Origin: Maribacter arcticus
Lineage (GTDB): Bacteria > Bacteroidota > Bacteroidia > Flavobacteriales > Flavobacteriaceae
Direction: 5' to 3'
Length of the DNA: 64,000 bases
Assembly: GCF_900167935.1 (NCBI RefSeq)
Contig: NZ_FUYL01000009.1
Location: 131,289 to 195,288, forward strand
Positions within the stretch are counted from its first letter, which is position 1; each line of letters starts with the position of its first letter. Under the pieces are notes generated by a model. That model was not told where the DNA came from. It did no database searches and was given only the letters and a program-made list of their open reading frames with translations. Made by a program: the position numbers and the translations under genes. Below are positions 1 to 9,800 of the stretch, in pieces.

Positions 1-632
1 TCGGCCATTTTCTTAATCAACTTAGGCACACCTGATGTTGATACCGTGATACGTTTTGGCGACATACCTAACCCATCTGGAGATGTTATTTTATCTATCG
101 CTTTCAACACATTATTGTAGTTCATTAAAGGCTCTCCCATGCCCATAAACACAATGTTACTTAATGGTCGGTCAAAATAAAGACGACTTTCATTGTCAAT
201 GACCACTACCTGATCATAAATTTCATCAGGATTTAGATTTCGCATTCTTTTTAACCTAGAAGTAGCACAGAATCTACAATCTAAACTACAACCCACTTGA
301 CTAGATACACACGCCGTAGTTCTTGATTTTGTGGGAATCAGTACTGATTCTACAATTAAATCGTCATGCAAACGTACCGCATTTTTAATAGTACCGTCTG
401 AACTGCGTTGCATTTGGTCTACCTTGATATGATTGATAACAAAATTAGCCTCTAGCATATCCCGAGTTTCTTTTGATAGATTTGTCATCACATCAAAAGA
501 ATAGGCCGCCTTTTGCCAAAGCCATTCGTAAACTTGGTTTCCGCGAAAGGCCTTATCCCCATTGGAAACGAAAAAATCCCTAAGCTGCTCACGCGTTAGT
601 GCTCGGATATCTTTTTTCTTTATCTCTTCCAT
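1..632 (-). CDS. rlmN: 23S rRNA (adenine-C2)-methyltransferase RlmN, 3' end cut off by window
   Basis: Radical-SAM enzyme that methylates C2 of A2503 in 23S rRNA (and A37 of some tRNAs). I translated it from the ATG at 630-632; about 210 residues are visible and the frame stays open to the left edge. The radical-SAM cluster motif CSLDCRFC (cysteines at about 115, 119 and 122) and the SAM-binding GMGEPL motif are present. The missing C-terminal part should carry the second catalytic cysteine. It is the last visible member of the rsgA-dtd-mazG-aroA-queA-rlmN run. Identification is by clear family motifs; only completeness is unknown. Confidence 0.95.
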   Translation of the reverse strand, partial: MEEIKKKDIRALTREQLRDFFVSNGDKAFRGNQVYEWLWQKAAYSFDVMTNLSKETRDMLEANFVINHIKVDQMQRSSDGTIKNAVRLHDDLIVESVLIPTKSRTTACVSSQVGCSLDCRFCATSRLKRMRNLNPDEIYDQVVVIDNESRLYFDRPLSNIVFMGMGEPLMNYNNVLKAIDKITSPDGLGMSPKRITVSTSGVPKLIKKMA

Positions 633-730
633 AGTTTTAAAGGTAGTTATTAAAATAAATCCCGCTTTCTAAATAGTTAGATAAAGCGGGATTCAATATT
701 ATTTCCTTAAGTATAAGGAATGACTCGTAC

Positions 731-1780
731 TTATATAATTAACATGGCATCACCATAAGAATAGAACTTATAGTTTTCCAAAATAGCTTCTTTGTAAGCT
801 TTGTTCATTAAATCATGACCCATAAATGCAGATACCATCATCAATAATGTTGATTTAGGTAAATGGAAATTGGTTATCATGGCATTGGCAAGGCTAAAAT
901 CATACGGAGGGAAAATGAATTTATTTGTCCAACCTTCAAAGGTATTCAATGTATGTTTTGAAGAAACTGCACTTTCTAAACCACGCATAGCAGTGGTACC
1001 TACTGCACAAATACGACGTTTTTTCAACTTCGCATTGTTTACAATATGTGTAGCTTTTTCATCAATAAACAGTTCTTCACTGTCCATTTTATGCTTAGAA
1101 AGATCTTCAACTTCTACTGGATTAAAAGTACCAAGACCAACATGCAATGTTAATTCTGCAAAGTCGATTCCCTTAATTTCCAATCTCTTTAATAAGTGTT
1201 TAGAAAAGTGTAAACCAGCAGTAGGGGCAGCAACCGCACCTTCATGCTTAGCATAAATAGTTTGATAGCGTGATTCATCTTCAGCTTCAACTTCTCTTTT
1301 TATATACTTTGGCAAAGGTGTTTCACCTAATTCCCTAAGTTTTCTTCTAAAATCAACATATGCACCATCATATAAAAAACGTAAAGTTCTTCCTCTTGAT
1401 GTTGTATTATCAATAACCTCAGCAACTAGAGTTTCATCATCGCCAAAATATAGTTTATTACCAATACGTATTTTACGTGCTGGATCTACAAGAACATCCC
1501 ATAAGCGTTGCTCTTCGTTCAATTCTCGTAAAAGAAAAACTTCGATACGTGCACCGGTTTTTTCTTTGTTACCATATAAACGGGCTGGGAATACTTTTGT
1601 ATTGTTCAGAACCATGACATCGCCTTCCTCAAAATAATCGATCATGTCTTTGAACATCTTATGCTCAATCTTTCCAGTATCTCTATGGATTACCATTAAT
1701 TTGGACTCATCTCTATTTTCAGAAGGATGCTCTGCCAATAATTCTTTTGGAAGCTCAAAACTAAAATTTGATAATTTCAT
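731..1780 (-). CDS. queA: S-adenosylmethionine:tRNA ribosyltransferase-isomerase QueA
   Basis: Transfers and isomerises the ribosyl moiety of SAM onto preQ1-modified tRNA to give epoxyqueuosine in the queuosine pathway. At 349 residues it has full family length. The N-terminal [17 protein letters not shown] start and the internal segments [26 protein letters not shown] and [10 protein letters not shown] are characteristic of QueA. It lies 79 bp downstream of aroA on the same strand and about 100 bp before rlmN, so it probably shares their transcript. Nothing looks damaged. Confidence 0.96.
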   Translation of the reverse strand: MKLSNFSFELPKELLAEHPSENRDESKLMVIHRDTGKIEHKMFKDMIDYFEEGDVMVLNNTKVFPARLYGNKEKTGARIEVFLLRELNEEQRLWDVLVDPARKIRIGNKLYFGDDETLVAEVIDNTTSRGRTLRFLYDGAYVDFRRKLRELGETPLPKYIKREVEAEDESRYQTIYAKHEGAVAAPTAGLHFSKHLLKRLEIKGIDFAELTLHVGLGTFNPVEVEDLSKHKMDSEELFIDEKATHIVNNAKLKKRRICAVGTTAMRGLESAVSSKHTLNTFEGWTNKFIFPPYDFSLANAMITNFHLPKSTLLMMVSAFMGHDLMNKAYKEAILENYKFYSYGDAMLII

Positions 1781-1859
1781 GTAGCTGATTTTGTTAATGT
1801 AGCAAATTGCGGCTGCAAAGATACAATCTGCAGATAGGCCTTGTCAAGTAAAACGCTAA

Positions 1860-3089
1860 TTATAATTCTCTTATGGTAAAATGAAGCTGTTTAAGGTCAT
1901 TCCAAAAATCTGGATATGACTTAGAAACCACCTCTGCATTGTTCACAAAAAGAGTGGTGCGCATTGCCAACGGAGCGAATGCCATAGCCATTCTATGATC
2001 ATTATAGGTGTCAATGGAAACATCAGCAGTAATTGCTTTGGTCGGCAAAAGAGTAAGTGTTTTATCGGTTACCGAAATAGATGCCCCTAATTTTGAAAGT
2101 TCGGTATCCAATGCCTCTAATCGGTCGGTTTCCTTAATTTTTAAAGTATGCAATCCTGTTAAATGACAACCAACACCTAAACCAAAACAGGTAACTGCAA
2201 TGGTTTGGGCAATATCTGGCGCATTAGCCAAATCGAACTCATTTTCTGTGGAAACTTTTTTATCTGTCTTCTTTAAAGTGATTATATTTTCTCCGAAAGT
2301 AGTTTCAACACCAAAAGAGGTATAAATTTTAGCTAGCACACTATCACCTTGAAGGCTTTCTTTTTTATATGCGGATAAGGTTATTTCGGTGCCTGGGTCT
2401 GAAAGTGCGCATATGCTATAGAAATAGGAAGCAGAACTCCAATCAGATTCTACAACAAGTGTGCTAGACGCAACTTTATCTTGAGATGAAACTTTGATTC
2501 TATTGCCTTCAAATGAAGTTTTCACGCCTATCTCTTCAAGCAATGCCAATGTCATTTTTATGTAAGGTACTGATGTAATTTTACCAACCAACTCTAATTC
2601 TAATCCGTTTTCTAGACTTGGTGCAATCAGTAATAAAGACGAAATATATTGACTACTTACATTAGCAGGCAAACTAACTTTATCCTTAACAATACGCTTC
2701 CCTTTAATTTTTATAGGCGGATACCCTTCATCTTGCACATAAGAGATATCTGCGCCCAACGATTTTAAAGCATCGACTAAAATTTCAATGGGTCTTTCGG
2801 TCATTCTTTTTGACCCTGTAAGCACAACTTCCTTCCCTTCTTGTGAAGCAAAATACCCTGTCAAGAAACGCATCGCAGTACCTGCATGATGTATATCTAC
2901 GGTGCCTTCCGTAATTTTCAACCCTTGCTCCATCACCTGAGCATCATCTGAATTCGATAAGTTCTCTATGCTAATCGCTGGATACAACGCAGCCAATAGC
3001 AGACTACGGTTAGATTCACTTTTAGAACCCGTTATAGTAATAGTTTCGTTTAGATGTTTATCTGATGGACCAGTTAAGTGAAGTTTCAA
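1860..3089 (-). CDS. aroA: 3-phosphoshikimate 1-carboxyvinyltransferase (EPSP synthase)
   Basis: Sixth step of the shikimate pathway: shikimate-3-phosphate plus PEP gives EPSP. At 409 residues it is slightly shorter than the E. coli enzyme (427), as is usual in Bacteroidota. Visible motifs are GSKSESNRSLLLAAL near the N-terminus, the HHAGTAMRF loop (NAGTAMR in most families; here H replaces N), SSQYISSLLL, KETDRL and the C-terminal YNDHRMAM signature. Its product chorismate feeds the aromatic operon at 8708-12635. It follows the MazG-like gene with 37 bp between. Confidence 0.95.
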   Translation of the reverse strand: MKLHLTGPSDKHLNETITITGSKSESNRSLLLAALYPAISIENLSNSDDAQVMEQGLKITEGTVDIHHAGTAMRFLTGYFASQEGKEVVLTGSKRMTERPIEILVDALKSLGADISYVQDEGYPPIKIKGKRIVKDKVSLPANVSSQYISSLLLIAPSLENGLELELVGKITSVPYIKMTLALLEEIGVKTSFEGNRIKVSSQDKVASSTLVVESDWSSASYFYSICALSDPGTEITLSAYKKESLQGDSVLAKIYTSFGVETTFGENIITLKKTDKKVSTENEFDLANAPDIAQTIAVTCFGLGVGCHLTGLHTLKIKETDRLEALDTELSKLGASISVTDKTLTLLPTKAITADVSIDTYNDHRMAMAFAPLAMRTTLFVNNAEVVSKSYPDFWNDLKQLHFTIREL

Positions 3090-3126
3090 AGCGTATAGAA
3101 TTAAAAATAGAACGCCAAATATACGG

Positions 3127-3453
3127 CTATTTCAACTTTTTATTGCTGTGGTGGCGGTCATGATCACGCTTTGTTTTTAAATCTAACTTTTTATCAAAAG
3201 CTTGTTGTAAATCGATACCTGTTTGGTTCGCCAAACACAACACTACGAATAGTACATCGGCCAATTCTTCACCTAAATCTTTATTCTTATCAGATTCTTT
3301 TTCACTTTGCTCTCCGTAGCGTCTAGCAATAATACGGGCAACCTCGCCCACCTCTTCGGTCAATTGTGCCATATTCGTTAATTCGTTGAAATAACGAACG
3401 CCATGTTCCTTTATCCAATCATCTACGGCTACTTGTGCATTTTCAATGTTCAT
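3127..3453 (-). CDS. MazG-like nucleotide pyrophosphohydrolase
   Basis: A short (108 aa) all-alpha NTP pyrophosphohydrolase of the MazG/dCTPase superfamily. The metal-binding acidic pattern EEVGE (about residue 33) followed by EELADVLFVV (about residue 62) is the superfamily signature. Such enzymes hydrolyse house-cleaning or damaged (d)NTPs to NMP plus PPi; the substrate here cannot be read from sequence. Its start codon overlaps the stop of dtd by one base, so the two are translationally coupled. Confidence 0.9.
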   Translation of the reverse strand: MNIENAQVAVDDWIKEHGVRYFNELTNMAQLTEEVGEVARIIARRYGEQSEKESDKNKDLGEELADVLFVVLCLANQTGIDLQQAFDKKLDLKTKRDHDRHHSNKKLK

Positions 3454-3905
3454 TATTCTTTGTTTTTTGTATCAATAACTATAGTCACCGGACCATCATT
3501 CAACAACTCTACTTTCATATCTGCACCAAATATACCAGTACCTACCTTTTTACCAAGTTTCAACTCTAAAGCCTTTACAAAAGCTTCATAGATTGGCACA
3601 GCTGTTTCTGGTTTAGCAGCATTTATATACGAGGGTCTATTTCCTTTCTTAGTAGACGCATGCAGTGTAAATTGACTCACAACAATTACATCGCCATTAC
3701 TTTCAAGAAGTGAGTTATTCATTACACCTTGGTCATCATTAAAAATACGTAGGTTTACTATTTTATTTGATAACCAGTCAATATCCTCTTGTGAATCTAA
3801 ATTTTCAATACCTACAAGAATAAGTAACCCAGACTCTATAGCGCTAATTTGCTTTTCATCTACTGTAACACTAGCCTTGGTAACACGTTGTATAACTACC
3901 CTCAT
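3453..3905 (-). CDS. dtd: D-aminoacyl-tRNA deacylase
   Basis: Removes D-amino acids (and glycine from tRNA-Ala) mischarged onto tRNA. At 150 residues it has typical length. Both active-site cross-subunit motifs are present: SQFTL at about residue 77 and NDGPV near residue 137, plus GNRPSY. The start overlaps rsgA by 4 bp, and the stop overlaps the downstream MazG-like start by 1 bp, so all three are tightly coupled translational-quality genes. Confidence 0.95.
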   Translation of the reverse strand: MRVVIQRVTKASVTVDEKQISAIESGLLILVGIENLDSQEDIDWLSNKIVNLRIFNDDQGVMNNSLLESNGDVIVVSQFTLHASTKKGNRPSYINAAKPETAVPIYEAFVKALELKLGKKVGTGIFGADMKVELLNDGPVTIVIDTKNKE

Positions 3906-4855
3906 TTTTTCTCATCATGTATATCAACCCTATAATTCTCATCTTCGCCTTTTACCATTTGCAAATAACTTTGATATCTACTCCATGCTATATCGCCAGA
4001 TTCTAGGGCATCTTTTACAGCACATTTAGGTTCATCTATGTGTATGCAATTATTGAACTTACAGTGCTGCTTTAATTTAAAAAATTCAGGAAAATAATTT
4101 CCTATTTCCTCTTTCTCCATATCTACAATACCGAAACCTTTAATACCTGGGGTATCTATGATACGTGCATCAAAACTTAAATCGAACATTTCGGCAAAGG
4201 TGGTAGTATGCTGGCCTTGTAGATGCTGTTCTGATATTTTTTTTGTCTTAATATCTAAAGTAGGTTCTATTGCATTAACCAATGTCGATTTGCCTACACC
4301 TGAATGACCAGAAAACATGGAAGTTTTCCCTATCATCATCTCTTTTACCGTATCTACATTTTTTCCTGTAACCGCAGAAATACCGATACAGGTATACCCA
4401 ATATTTCGATATAGCGCCGCTAAAAATTTAATTTCGTCAGTTTCCTCGGGAGTATACGTATCTACTTTATTAAAAAGAAGTACTGCGGGAATTTCATAAG
4501 CTTCTGCCGTAATTAAAAATCGGTCTATAAAAACAGGATAGGTTGGTGGATTATTCAATGTAACCAACAAAAAAACCTGATCAAGATTAGCCGCTATAAT
4601 ATGCGTCTGTTTTGAAAGGTTTACCGACTTACGTATAATATAATTTTTACGTTTTTCAATTTCATGAATTATCCCAATAGTATCATCTCCAATAGTTTCC
4701 ACCTCAAAGTGAACTCGGTCACCCACTGCCACTGGGTTCGTGCTTTTTATACCTTTTATTCTAAATTTCCCCTTAATCTTACAGTTATAGAAATCACCAT
4801 TATTTGATTTAACCGTGTACCAACTACCTGTAGATTTGTATACAATTCCTACCAT
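3902..4855 (-). CDS. rsgA: Ribosome small-subunit biogenesis GTPase RsgA
   Basis: Circularly permuted GTPase that acts in late 30S maturation. Order of elements over 317 residues: N-terminal OB fold (VGIVYKSTGSWYTVK onwards), G4 NKVD, then G1 SGHSGVGKST, G3 DTPGIKGFG, and a C-terminal zinc-binding stretch with H and C ligands (HCKFNNCIHIDEPKC). The start ATG at 4855 gives the usual short N-terminus. It heads the minus-strand housekeeping run and is divergent from the secreted-protein gene at 4956; the intergenic 100 bp must hold both promoters. Confidence 0.95.
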   Translation of the reverse strand: MVGIVYKSTGSWYTVKSNNGDFYNCKIKGKFRIKGIKSTNPVAVGDRVHFEVETIGDDTIGIIHEIEKRKNYIIRKSVNLSKQTHIIAANLDQVFLLVTLNNPPTYPVFIDRFLITAEAYEIPAVLLFNKVDTYTPEETDEIKFLAALYRNIGYTCIGISAVTGKNVDTVKEMMIGKTSMFSGHSGVGKSTLVNAIEPTLDIKTKKISEQHLQGQHTTTFAEMFDLSFDARIIDTPGIKGFGIVDMEKEEIGNYFPEFFKLKQHCKFNNCIHIDEPKCAVKDALESGDIAWSRYQSYLQMVKGEDENYRVDIHDEKK

Positions 4856-4955
4856 TTATGCAAAATACCTTCCATTTATACAAAGTAACTGCTTTCAATA
4901 CAAAAAATACTATAAATTTGAATTACAACGTAGAACATTAACCAATAACTTGAAA

Positions 4956-5768
4956 ATGAAAACGATTAAAAAACTATTCTTATTTACGGTATTTGCGATT
5001 ACCACTATCGGCTTCGCACAAGAAACAATCACGAACGAATCTGTAGTACAGATGGTAGAGTTAGGTTTCGACGATTATATGATCATCGATAAAATAAACA
5101 CCTCTGATGTAAAATTCGATGCTTCTATTTCTGCTTTAGGTGAAATGAAAAATGCAGGTGTTTCTTCTGAAATTTTGTCCTTAATTATGGAGAAATCTAA
5201 ACAGAACACAAAATCTAAAACGGGAATTTATTTTACTGATGCTAGTGGAGAAGACAAATTGGTTCAACCAAGTGTATTTTCTGGAGCAAATTCAAATGCT
5301 GTAGCACAAAAATTAGTTTCTGGTTTAATAAACTCAAAACAAAAAGCACAACTACCAAAAACTCAATCGAATAATATCATACGTCAAAGTCAGCCTGAGT
5401 TTACTTTTATTTTTGACCCAAGTGTTACTGAAGTTGACAATATGCAAAACAACCAAGGTAGTGATTCTGGTATTTTTAACTGGTGGTTTAGAATGGCTAG
5501 TAACCCGAACGAATTTGTTTTGGTAAAACTTACTGTAAAAGAAAAGAAAAACCTTAGAGAAGTTATTACAGGAAAAGAAAGCTGGATTACTAGCAGTAGC
5601 GGCATTGACCCAAAATATGCTTTGAACTTTGCAATTGAAGAAATTGAAGGTAACAAGTTTAAGGTTACTCCTGATTCTTTAGAGCCAGGTGAATATTGCT
5701 TTATCTACCAAGGACAAGTACCACAAGGAAGAGATAATCAATCTGTATTTGATTTCTCTATTCAATAA
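4956..5768 (+). CDS. Secreted protein of unknown function
   Basis: I place the start at 4956, not at the upstream in-frame ATG at 4815, because 4956 is followed directly by a signal peptide (MKTIKKLFLFTVFAI, cleavage near GFAQ); the longer version would read back into rsgA. The product is 270 residues. The N-terminal mature part (residues about 22-80: a VVQMVELGFDDYMIIDKI stretch, then FDASISALGEMKNAGVSSEIL) resembles a short helical motif common in secreted Bacteroidota proteins. The C-terminal half looks beta-rich. A TAAATTTG box at 4913-4920 is a plausible promoter -7 element. No function assigned. Confidence 0.85.
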   Translation: MKTIKKLFLFTVFAITTIGFAQETITNESVVQMVELGFDDYMIIDKINTSDVKFDASISALGEMKNAGVSSEILSLIMEKSKQNTKSKTGIYFTDASGEDKLVQPSVFSGANSNAVAQKLVSGLINSKQKAQLPKTQSNNIIRQSQPEFTFIFDPSVTEVDNMQNNQGSDSGIFNWWFRMASNPNEFVLVKLTVKEKKNLREVITGKESWITSSSGIDPKYALNFAIEEIEGNKFKVTPDSLEPGEYCFIYQGQVPQGRDNQSVFDFSIQ

Positions 5769-5784
5769 AAAATACACTTCTTAT

Positions 5785-5817
5785 AAAAAACCCGATGTAA
5801 ATACATCGGGTTTTTTT
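5785..5817 (+). terminator. Rho-independent terminator
   Basis: Stem CCCGATGTA / TACATCGGG (5791-5810) followed by seven T. It ends the transcript of the secreted-protein gene at 4956-5768. Confidence 0.9.
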
Positions 5818-5956
5818 ATTTCTTAAGCTCATTTTTGCTTAGTCACAAATTGATACATTATTATATTTCAGACTATTTTATACAATTTAACATGTTTTGA
5901 AGTGTTAGTATTTTATAATCATCTAAAAGATGACCAATTATTAAAAAACCAAAATC

Positions 5957-6397
5957 ATGAAAAAAAGCATTTTTAGTATTTTATTAATTTTTAGTGGCGC
6001 ACTAAGTTTAAGTGCACAGGAGTTTAAAGTAATTACTAGCGTTGAATCTATAGTATCCAGCGGATTAGGTCGCTCTAGAATTATAGATGGTAATGAGGAA
6101 AAGGACTATGCAGAATTTACCTCTACCCAAACCGAAGATGACAATACCCGTAACAAATCGAAAAGAGACGAGATTAGGGTAAAAGACTTTGATGAAACTA
6201 AGTTGTTGAATTTCTTTAATATTGGTGGTATCCGTTTTCAAAATATTGCCGCTAATGATGCCATAATCACCTCTAAAATCAACGCAATGGTAGCAGATGG
6301 TTGGGAACTAGCCTTTGTAACCAGTGCTGTAGAAAGTGATGGCGGTAAAGGTGATTCTTCTGGTATATTTATTACCCGATATATTTTTAAGAGATAA
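5957..6397 (+). CDS. Small secreted protein of unknown function
   Basis: 146 residues with a clear signal peptide (MKKSIFSILLIFSGALSLSAQ). I recognise no domain. The body is polar with a region rich in D/E/K/R/N/T (residues about 45-75). It ends with a compact segment, MVADGWELAFVTSAVESD...ITRYIFKR, whose pattern (a 'GWELAFVTS...TRYIFKR' ending) recurs in small flavobacterial exported proteins. It stands alone between two terminators (5785 and 6411), so it is monocistronic. Confidence 0.8.
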   Translation: MKKSIFSILLIFSGALSLSAQEFKVITSVESIVSSGLGRSRIIDGNEEKDYAEFTSTQTEDDNTRNKSKRDEIRVKDFDETKLLNFFNIGGIRFQNIAANDAIITSKINAMVADGWELAFVTSAVESDGGKGDSSGIFITRYIFKR

Positions 6398-6410
6398 AAA
6401 ACAAAATAAA

Positions 6411-6442
6411 AAAAAGCCCGGTCAATAGACCGGGCTTTTTTT
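6411..6442. terminator. Bidirectional terminator between convergent genes
   Basis: Stem AAAGCCCGGTC / GACCGGGCTTT with A-run on the left and T-run on the right, so it works for the plus-strand gene at 5957 and the minus-strand gene at 6460. Confidence 0.92.
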
Positions 6443-6459
6443 ATTAAGATTGTTTCAAT

Positions 6460-8550
6460 TTACTTCACCAAGTTGATTTCTACACGTCTATTTTTCTGTC
6501 TTCCATCTTTATACATATTTGTAGCAATAGGCTTGCTCTCTCCATAACCTACCGCTTTAAGACGGGCGGGTGCAATACCTCCATCAATTAAAAACTTCAA
6601 TACAGACTGAGCTCTGTTTTCTGATAATTTCTGATTGGTTTGAACAGAACCTATACTATCGGTATGACCTTCAATTGTAAAGTTTGCATTTGGGTACTCA
6701 TTCAATATGCTAATAATATCAACTAACACCGGAGTAGATTCATCTTTTATAGTTGACTTACCCGTAGTAAATAAAATGGTACGTGCATATTCATTCAATG
6801 ATTTTTGAACCTCAGCAGTCATTTCGGGTTCTGGGCAACCGTTATTAGCAACCGTTCCCATTTCGTTAGGGCATTCATCATCTTTATCAAGAACTGAATC
6901 ACCATCACTATCTGGCCAAGGACATCCGTTGTTCTCAACTGGTCCCGCTTCATTAATACATTCATCTTCATTATCCATTAAAGAATCTCCATCGGTATCA
7001 ATCCAAGGGCAACCACCATTTTCAACTGGACCGGCTTCATCAACACAATCATCTTCATTATCTAAAACCGTATCACCATCTGTATCTCCCCAAGGGCAGC
7101 CATTATTTTCAATAGGTCCGAAATCTTTAGGACAACTATCTTCTTTATTCGGAATTCCATCTCCATCAGAATCTTTTGGCTGGCTGTAATAAACAGGTAT
7201 TTTTAAACCTGCATAAATATCTGCGCCTTTAATCTCGCTTCTCGTTAATGTAGAAATTAGCGACCCTGAACCTATATAAAGTGGCCCTGCTCTTAAACCT
7301 GCTCCTATTTGCATTCCGCTATATTGATAGCTACTTACTGGCAAGTAAAAACTAAACCACTTACTCTCAAAACGAGGCGTTAACGAGATTACATTAGCAG
7401 TTCTCATTACATTTTCACCTGCAGAGCGCATTGACAAATCTGTATTCAAATTCAAATAAAAATGATTCTTAATATTCCAATCTGCATTAAAATGAAGCGC
7501 TGTTGGTAAACCAGCTTTAATATCTTCAGTTGCCTGCGTAAACGTATATAAGTTTTGCAAATCATCAGAATCTTCGATATTGTCATAATCATCTTGGGTA
7601 ATCGTATTATTGATATTGTAGCTATCAATTAAACCACCTTTATAATTTACCGATCCAACATCTGTAAGAGACAACCCTAGCTTAAGCTTGTACTTATTCT
7701 TATCCTTCATGACGGTTTTTACGCCATCAGTACCAGTAACTACATAATCGGCATAATCAGGCCTCCATTCATAAACAAAGCCTAAATCGACTCCAAAACC
7801 CTTAGCATCAGGTACTTCGTAATCGTAATTATCGCTATCATAACCATCTGCACGACCATAAGACAAATCGCCTGTTGATTCTAATGTACCGATTGTTGAA
7901 CTATCAGGTAATGTAGCGCCACTGGCATCATAATTAATAGTCACATTTCTACCAGTAACATATGCGTTTCCGAATCCTTTTAGATATTTCAAAGAAAGAC
8001 CGCCTTTTAAAAAGTGTTGTTCTTTATTCATTAACTCTTGGGCATAGGTAAACCCTACTTCAGCCCAACCATTACCAGCCGCATAGAAATCACCTTCATC
8101 TACTAAAAAATCTTGACTTTCATCTATACTATCATCAAGGTCATCAATACTTTTACCATTAAATTCATTACCCGAAATAACCGTTCTTGCTCTAGTAAAT
8201 ATGGCAATTGAAGATTTTTTACCCACATTAAACATAAATGAAGGACCTAAAACATCTACTGTTCCTGAAAAATTATTATTGTTTGATAGCGACAATTTTG
8301 CATCTGTATCATATTCAAAATTACTTGATGTTAAATCTGAAAACCCTACACCTAAGTAATCATTTGCAAAAAAAGCACTTGCGCCTATTAAATTGATATC
8401 GGTTTTAAAACGTGAATCGGCAATATTTGCCGGGTTGGCAATTACACCATTAACACCACTATAATTGTCAGTCAAATACCCTATATAAGATTGTGCTTTT
8501 GCTGGTAAGGATACTATCAGCATAATCGTAATAAGTAAATATTTTTTCAT
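6460..8550 (-). CDS. DUF5723/OmpA-family outer-membrane protein with thrombospondin-3 repeats
   Basis: 696-residue surface protein. Order: signal peptide (1-19, PAKAQ); a beta-rich DUF5723-type domain beginning YIGYLTDNYSGVNGVIANPANIADSR (about 20-455); four 29-residue thrombospondin type-3 calcium-binding repeats with DxDGDxxxDxxDxC and NNGCPW signatures (about 460-575); and a C-terminal OmpA peptidoglycan-binding domain (about 580-696: FTIEGHTDSIGS, LSENRAQSVLKFL, GYGESKP, NRRVEI). It should anchor the outer membrane to peptidoglycan. Its own promoter must lie in 8551-8650, because a terminator at 8653 separates it from the aromatic operon. Confidence 0.9.
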   Translation of the reverse strand: MKKYLLITIMLIVSLPAKAQSYIGYLTDNYSGVNGVIANPANIADSRFKTDINLIGASAFFANDYLGVGFSDLTSSNFEYDTDAKLSLSNNNNFSGTVDVLGPSFMFNVGKKSSIAIFTRARTVISGNEFNGKSIDDLDDSIDESQDFLVDEGDFYAAGNGWAEVGFTYAQELMNKEQHFLKGGLSLKYLKGFGNAYVTGRNVTINYDASGATLPDSSTIGTLESTGDLSYGRADGYDSDNYDYEVPDAKGFGVDLGFVYEWRPDYADYVVTGTDGVKTVMKDKNKYKLKLGLSLTDVGSVNYKGGLIDSYNINNTITQDDYDNIEDSDDLQNLYTFTQATEDIKAGLPTALHFNADWNIKNHFYLNLNTDLSMRSAGENVMRTANVISLTPRFESKWFSFYLPVSSYQYSGMQIGAGLRAGPLYIGSGSLISTLTRSEIKGADIYAGLKIPVYYSQPKDSDGDGIPNKEDSCPKDFGPIENNGCPWGDTDGDTVLDNEDDCVDEAGPVENGGCPWIDTDGDSLMDNEDECINEAGPVENNGCPWPDSDGDSVLDKDDECPNEMGTVANNGCPEPEMTAEVQKSLNEYARTILFTTGKSTIKDESTPVLVDIISILNEYPNANFTIEGHTDSIGSVQTNQKLSENRAQSVLKFLIDGGIAPARLKAVGYGESKPIATNMYKDGRQKNRRVEINLVK
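6835..7185 (-). repeat. Four tandem 87-bp in-frame repeats (TSP type-3 units)
   Basis: Four consecutive units of about 87 bp, each encoding an Asp-rich calcium loop, the central Cys and a GCPW end. The units differ at many silent and some coding positions, so this is an old duplication rather than a recent expansion. Confidence 0.85.
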
Positions 8551-8652
8551 ACTCTAAAGTTTGATTATTTATCGGTTTATTATAGCCCTAACGACTGACT
8601 TTTCTTCATATTGTAATTTTGTGTAATTTTTCCTACTTTATAGTATTTAAGC

Positions 8653-8687
8653 AAAAAAAAACATCCGTGTGTCACGGATGTTTTTTT
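8653..8687 (-). terminator. Terminator of the aromatic amino acid operon
   Basis: Stem ACATCCGTG / CACGGATGT with a T-run on the minus-strand side (8653-8661 read as A on plus). It lies 20 bp downstream of the DAHP synthase gene. A T-run on the other side also makes it potentially bidirectional. Confidence 0.88.
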
Positions 8688-8707
8688 ATCTAAAAGTTAA
8701 GCAGAAC

Positions 8708-9790
8708 TTACCCGTTCACTATTTTCTCTTGATGGCGAATAGACTCTTGGTGAATCGCTTTAAACATACGAAGAACAAATTCTTCACTAAGTCCTTTGGT
8801 TTCCCCTTCTAAAATCATTGCTCCTAAAATCTCGTTCCACCGTGTACTCTGTAAAACAGCAACATTCTTCTCTTTCTTAAGAGCGCCAATTGCATCTGAA
8901 GTTTTCATACGCTTACCTAAAGTCTCAAGTAATTGATTATCGAAAATATCAATATTCGCTCTTAAGTTGTTCAATTTAGCCTTGTATTCCGTTTCAGTGT
9001 TATCCTCTTTACGTATTTTCAAATCTTTCATGATTTGCACCAATACAGATGGTGTCACCTGCTGTGCAGCATCACTCCAAGCATTGTCTGGATCATGATG
9101 AGTTTCAATCATTAAACCATCAAAATTAAGGTCCAAAGCAGTTTGCGATACATCAAAGATCATATCTCTATTCCCTGTAATATGAGAAGGATCATTAATG
9201 ATAGGTAAATCTGGAAATTTAGTCTGCAAATCAATTGGCATTTGCCATTCTGGAATATTTCTATATTTAGTTTTCTCATACGTTGAGAAACCTCTATGAA
9301 TTACCCCTAAATTTTTTATATCTGCAGTAGCCAAACGTTCAACAGCTCCTAGCCATAAAGCTAAATCTGGATTCACAGGATTCTTTACCAACACAATTTT
9401 ATCAGTTCCTTTTAATGCATCTGCAATTTCTTGAACGATAAACGGACTAACAGTTGATCTTGCACCAATCCATAATAAATCGATATCGTGCTCTAAAGCC
9501 AATTCTACATGTGCACGGTTTGCAACCTCCGTCGCAGTTTTCATGCCAGTTTCTGCTTTAACTTTTTGAAGCCATTTAAGGCCCAATGCGCCTACACCTT
9601 CAAAATTTCCTGGGCGAGTACGTGGTTTCCAAATACCTGCTCTGTAATAATTTACATCGGTATCTTTTAGGGAGTGTGCTATTCCTAACACTTGCTCCTC
9701 TGTTTCCGCACTACATGGCCCTGCTATTACTAGTGGATGGTCTAGTTTTAAATCATCCAACCATGTTCTCATTTGTTTTGAATTTTCCAT
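8708..9790 (-). CDS. Bifunctional DAHP synthase / chorismate mutase type II
   Basis: 360 residues. Residues 1-255 form a class I-beta DAHP synthase (PLVIAGPCSAET, AGIWKPRTRPGNFEG, GMKTATEVAN, IGARSTVSPF, NDPSHITGNR), which condenses PEP with erythrose-4-phosphate at the first shikimate step. Residues about 265-360 form an AroQ-type all-helical chorismate mutase (LNNLRANIDIFDNQLLETLGKRM, ending IHQESIRHQEKIV), which converts chorismate to prephenate. The fusion is standard in Bacteroidota and lets the mutase domain act as feedback sensor. It is the last gene of the operon. Confidence 0.93.
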   Translation of the reverse strand: MENSKQMRTWLDDLKLDHPLVIAGPCSAETEEQVLGIAHSLKDTDVNYYRAGIWKPRTRPGNFEGVGALGLKWLQKVKAETGMKTATEVANRAHVELALEHDIDLLWIGARSTVSPFIVQEIADALKGTDKIVLVKNPVNPDLALWLGAVERLATADIKNLGVIHRGFSTYEKTKYRNIPEWQMPIDLQTKFPDLPIINDPSHITGNRDMIFDVSQTALDLNFDGLMIETHHDPDNAWSDAAQQVTPSVLVQIMKDLKIRKEDNTETEYKAKLNNLRANIDIFDNQLLETLGKRMKTSDAIGALKKEKNVAVLQSTRWNEILGAMILEGETKGLSEEFVLRMFKAIHQESIRHQEKIVNG

Positions 9791-9800
9791 TTTAATTATT

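Noticed and set aside
4815-4955. 47-codon N-terminal extension of the secreted protein at 4956
   Set aside because: It overlaps the start of rsgA on the other strand and would bury an excellent signal peptide inside the protein; the start at 4956 is clearly better.
6929-7189. Plus-strand ORF opposite the OmpA-family gene
   Set aside because: An antisense shadow produced by the tandem TSP-3 repeats; its Ser/Pro periodicity simply mirrors them.
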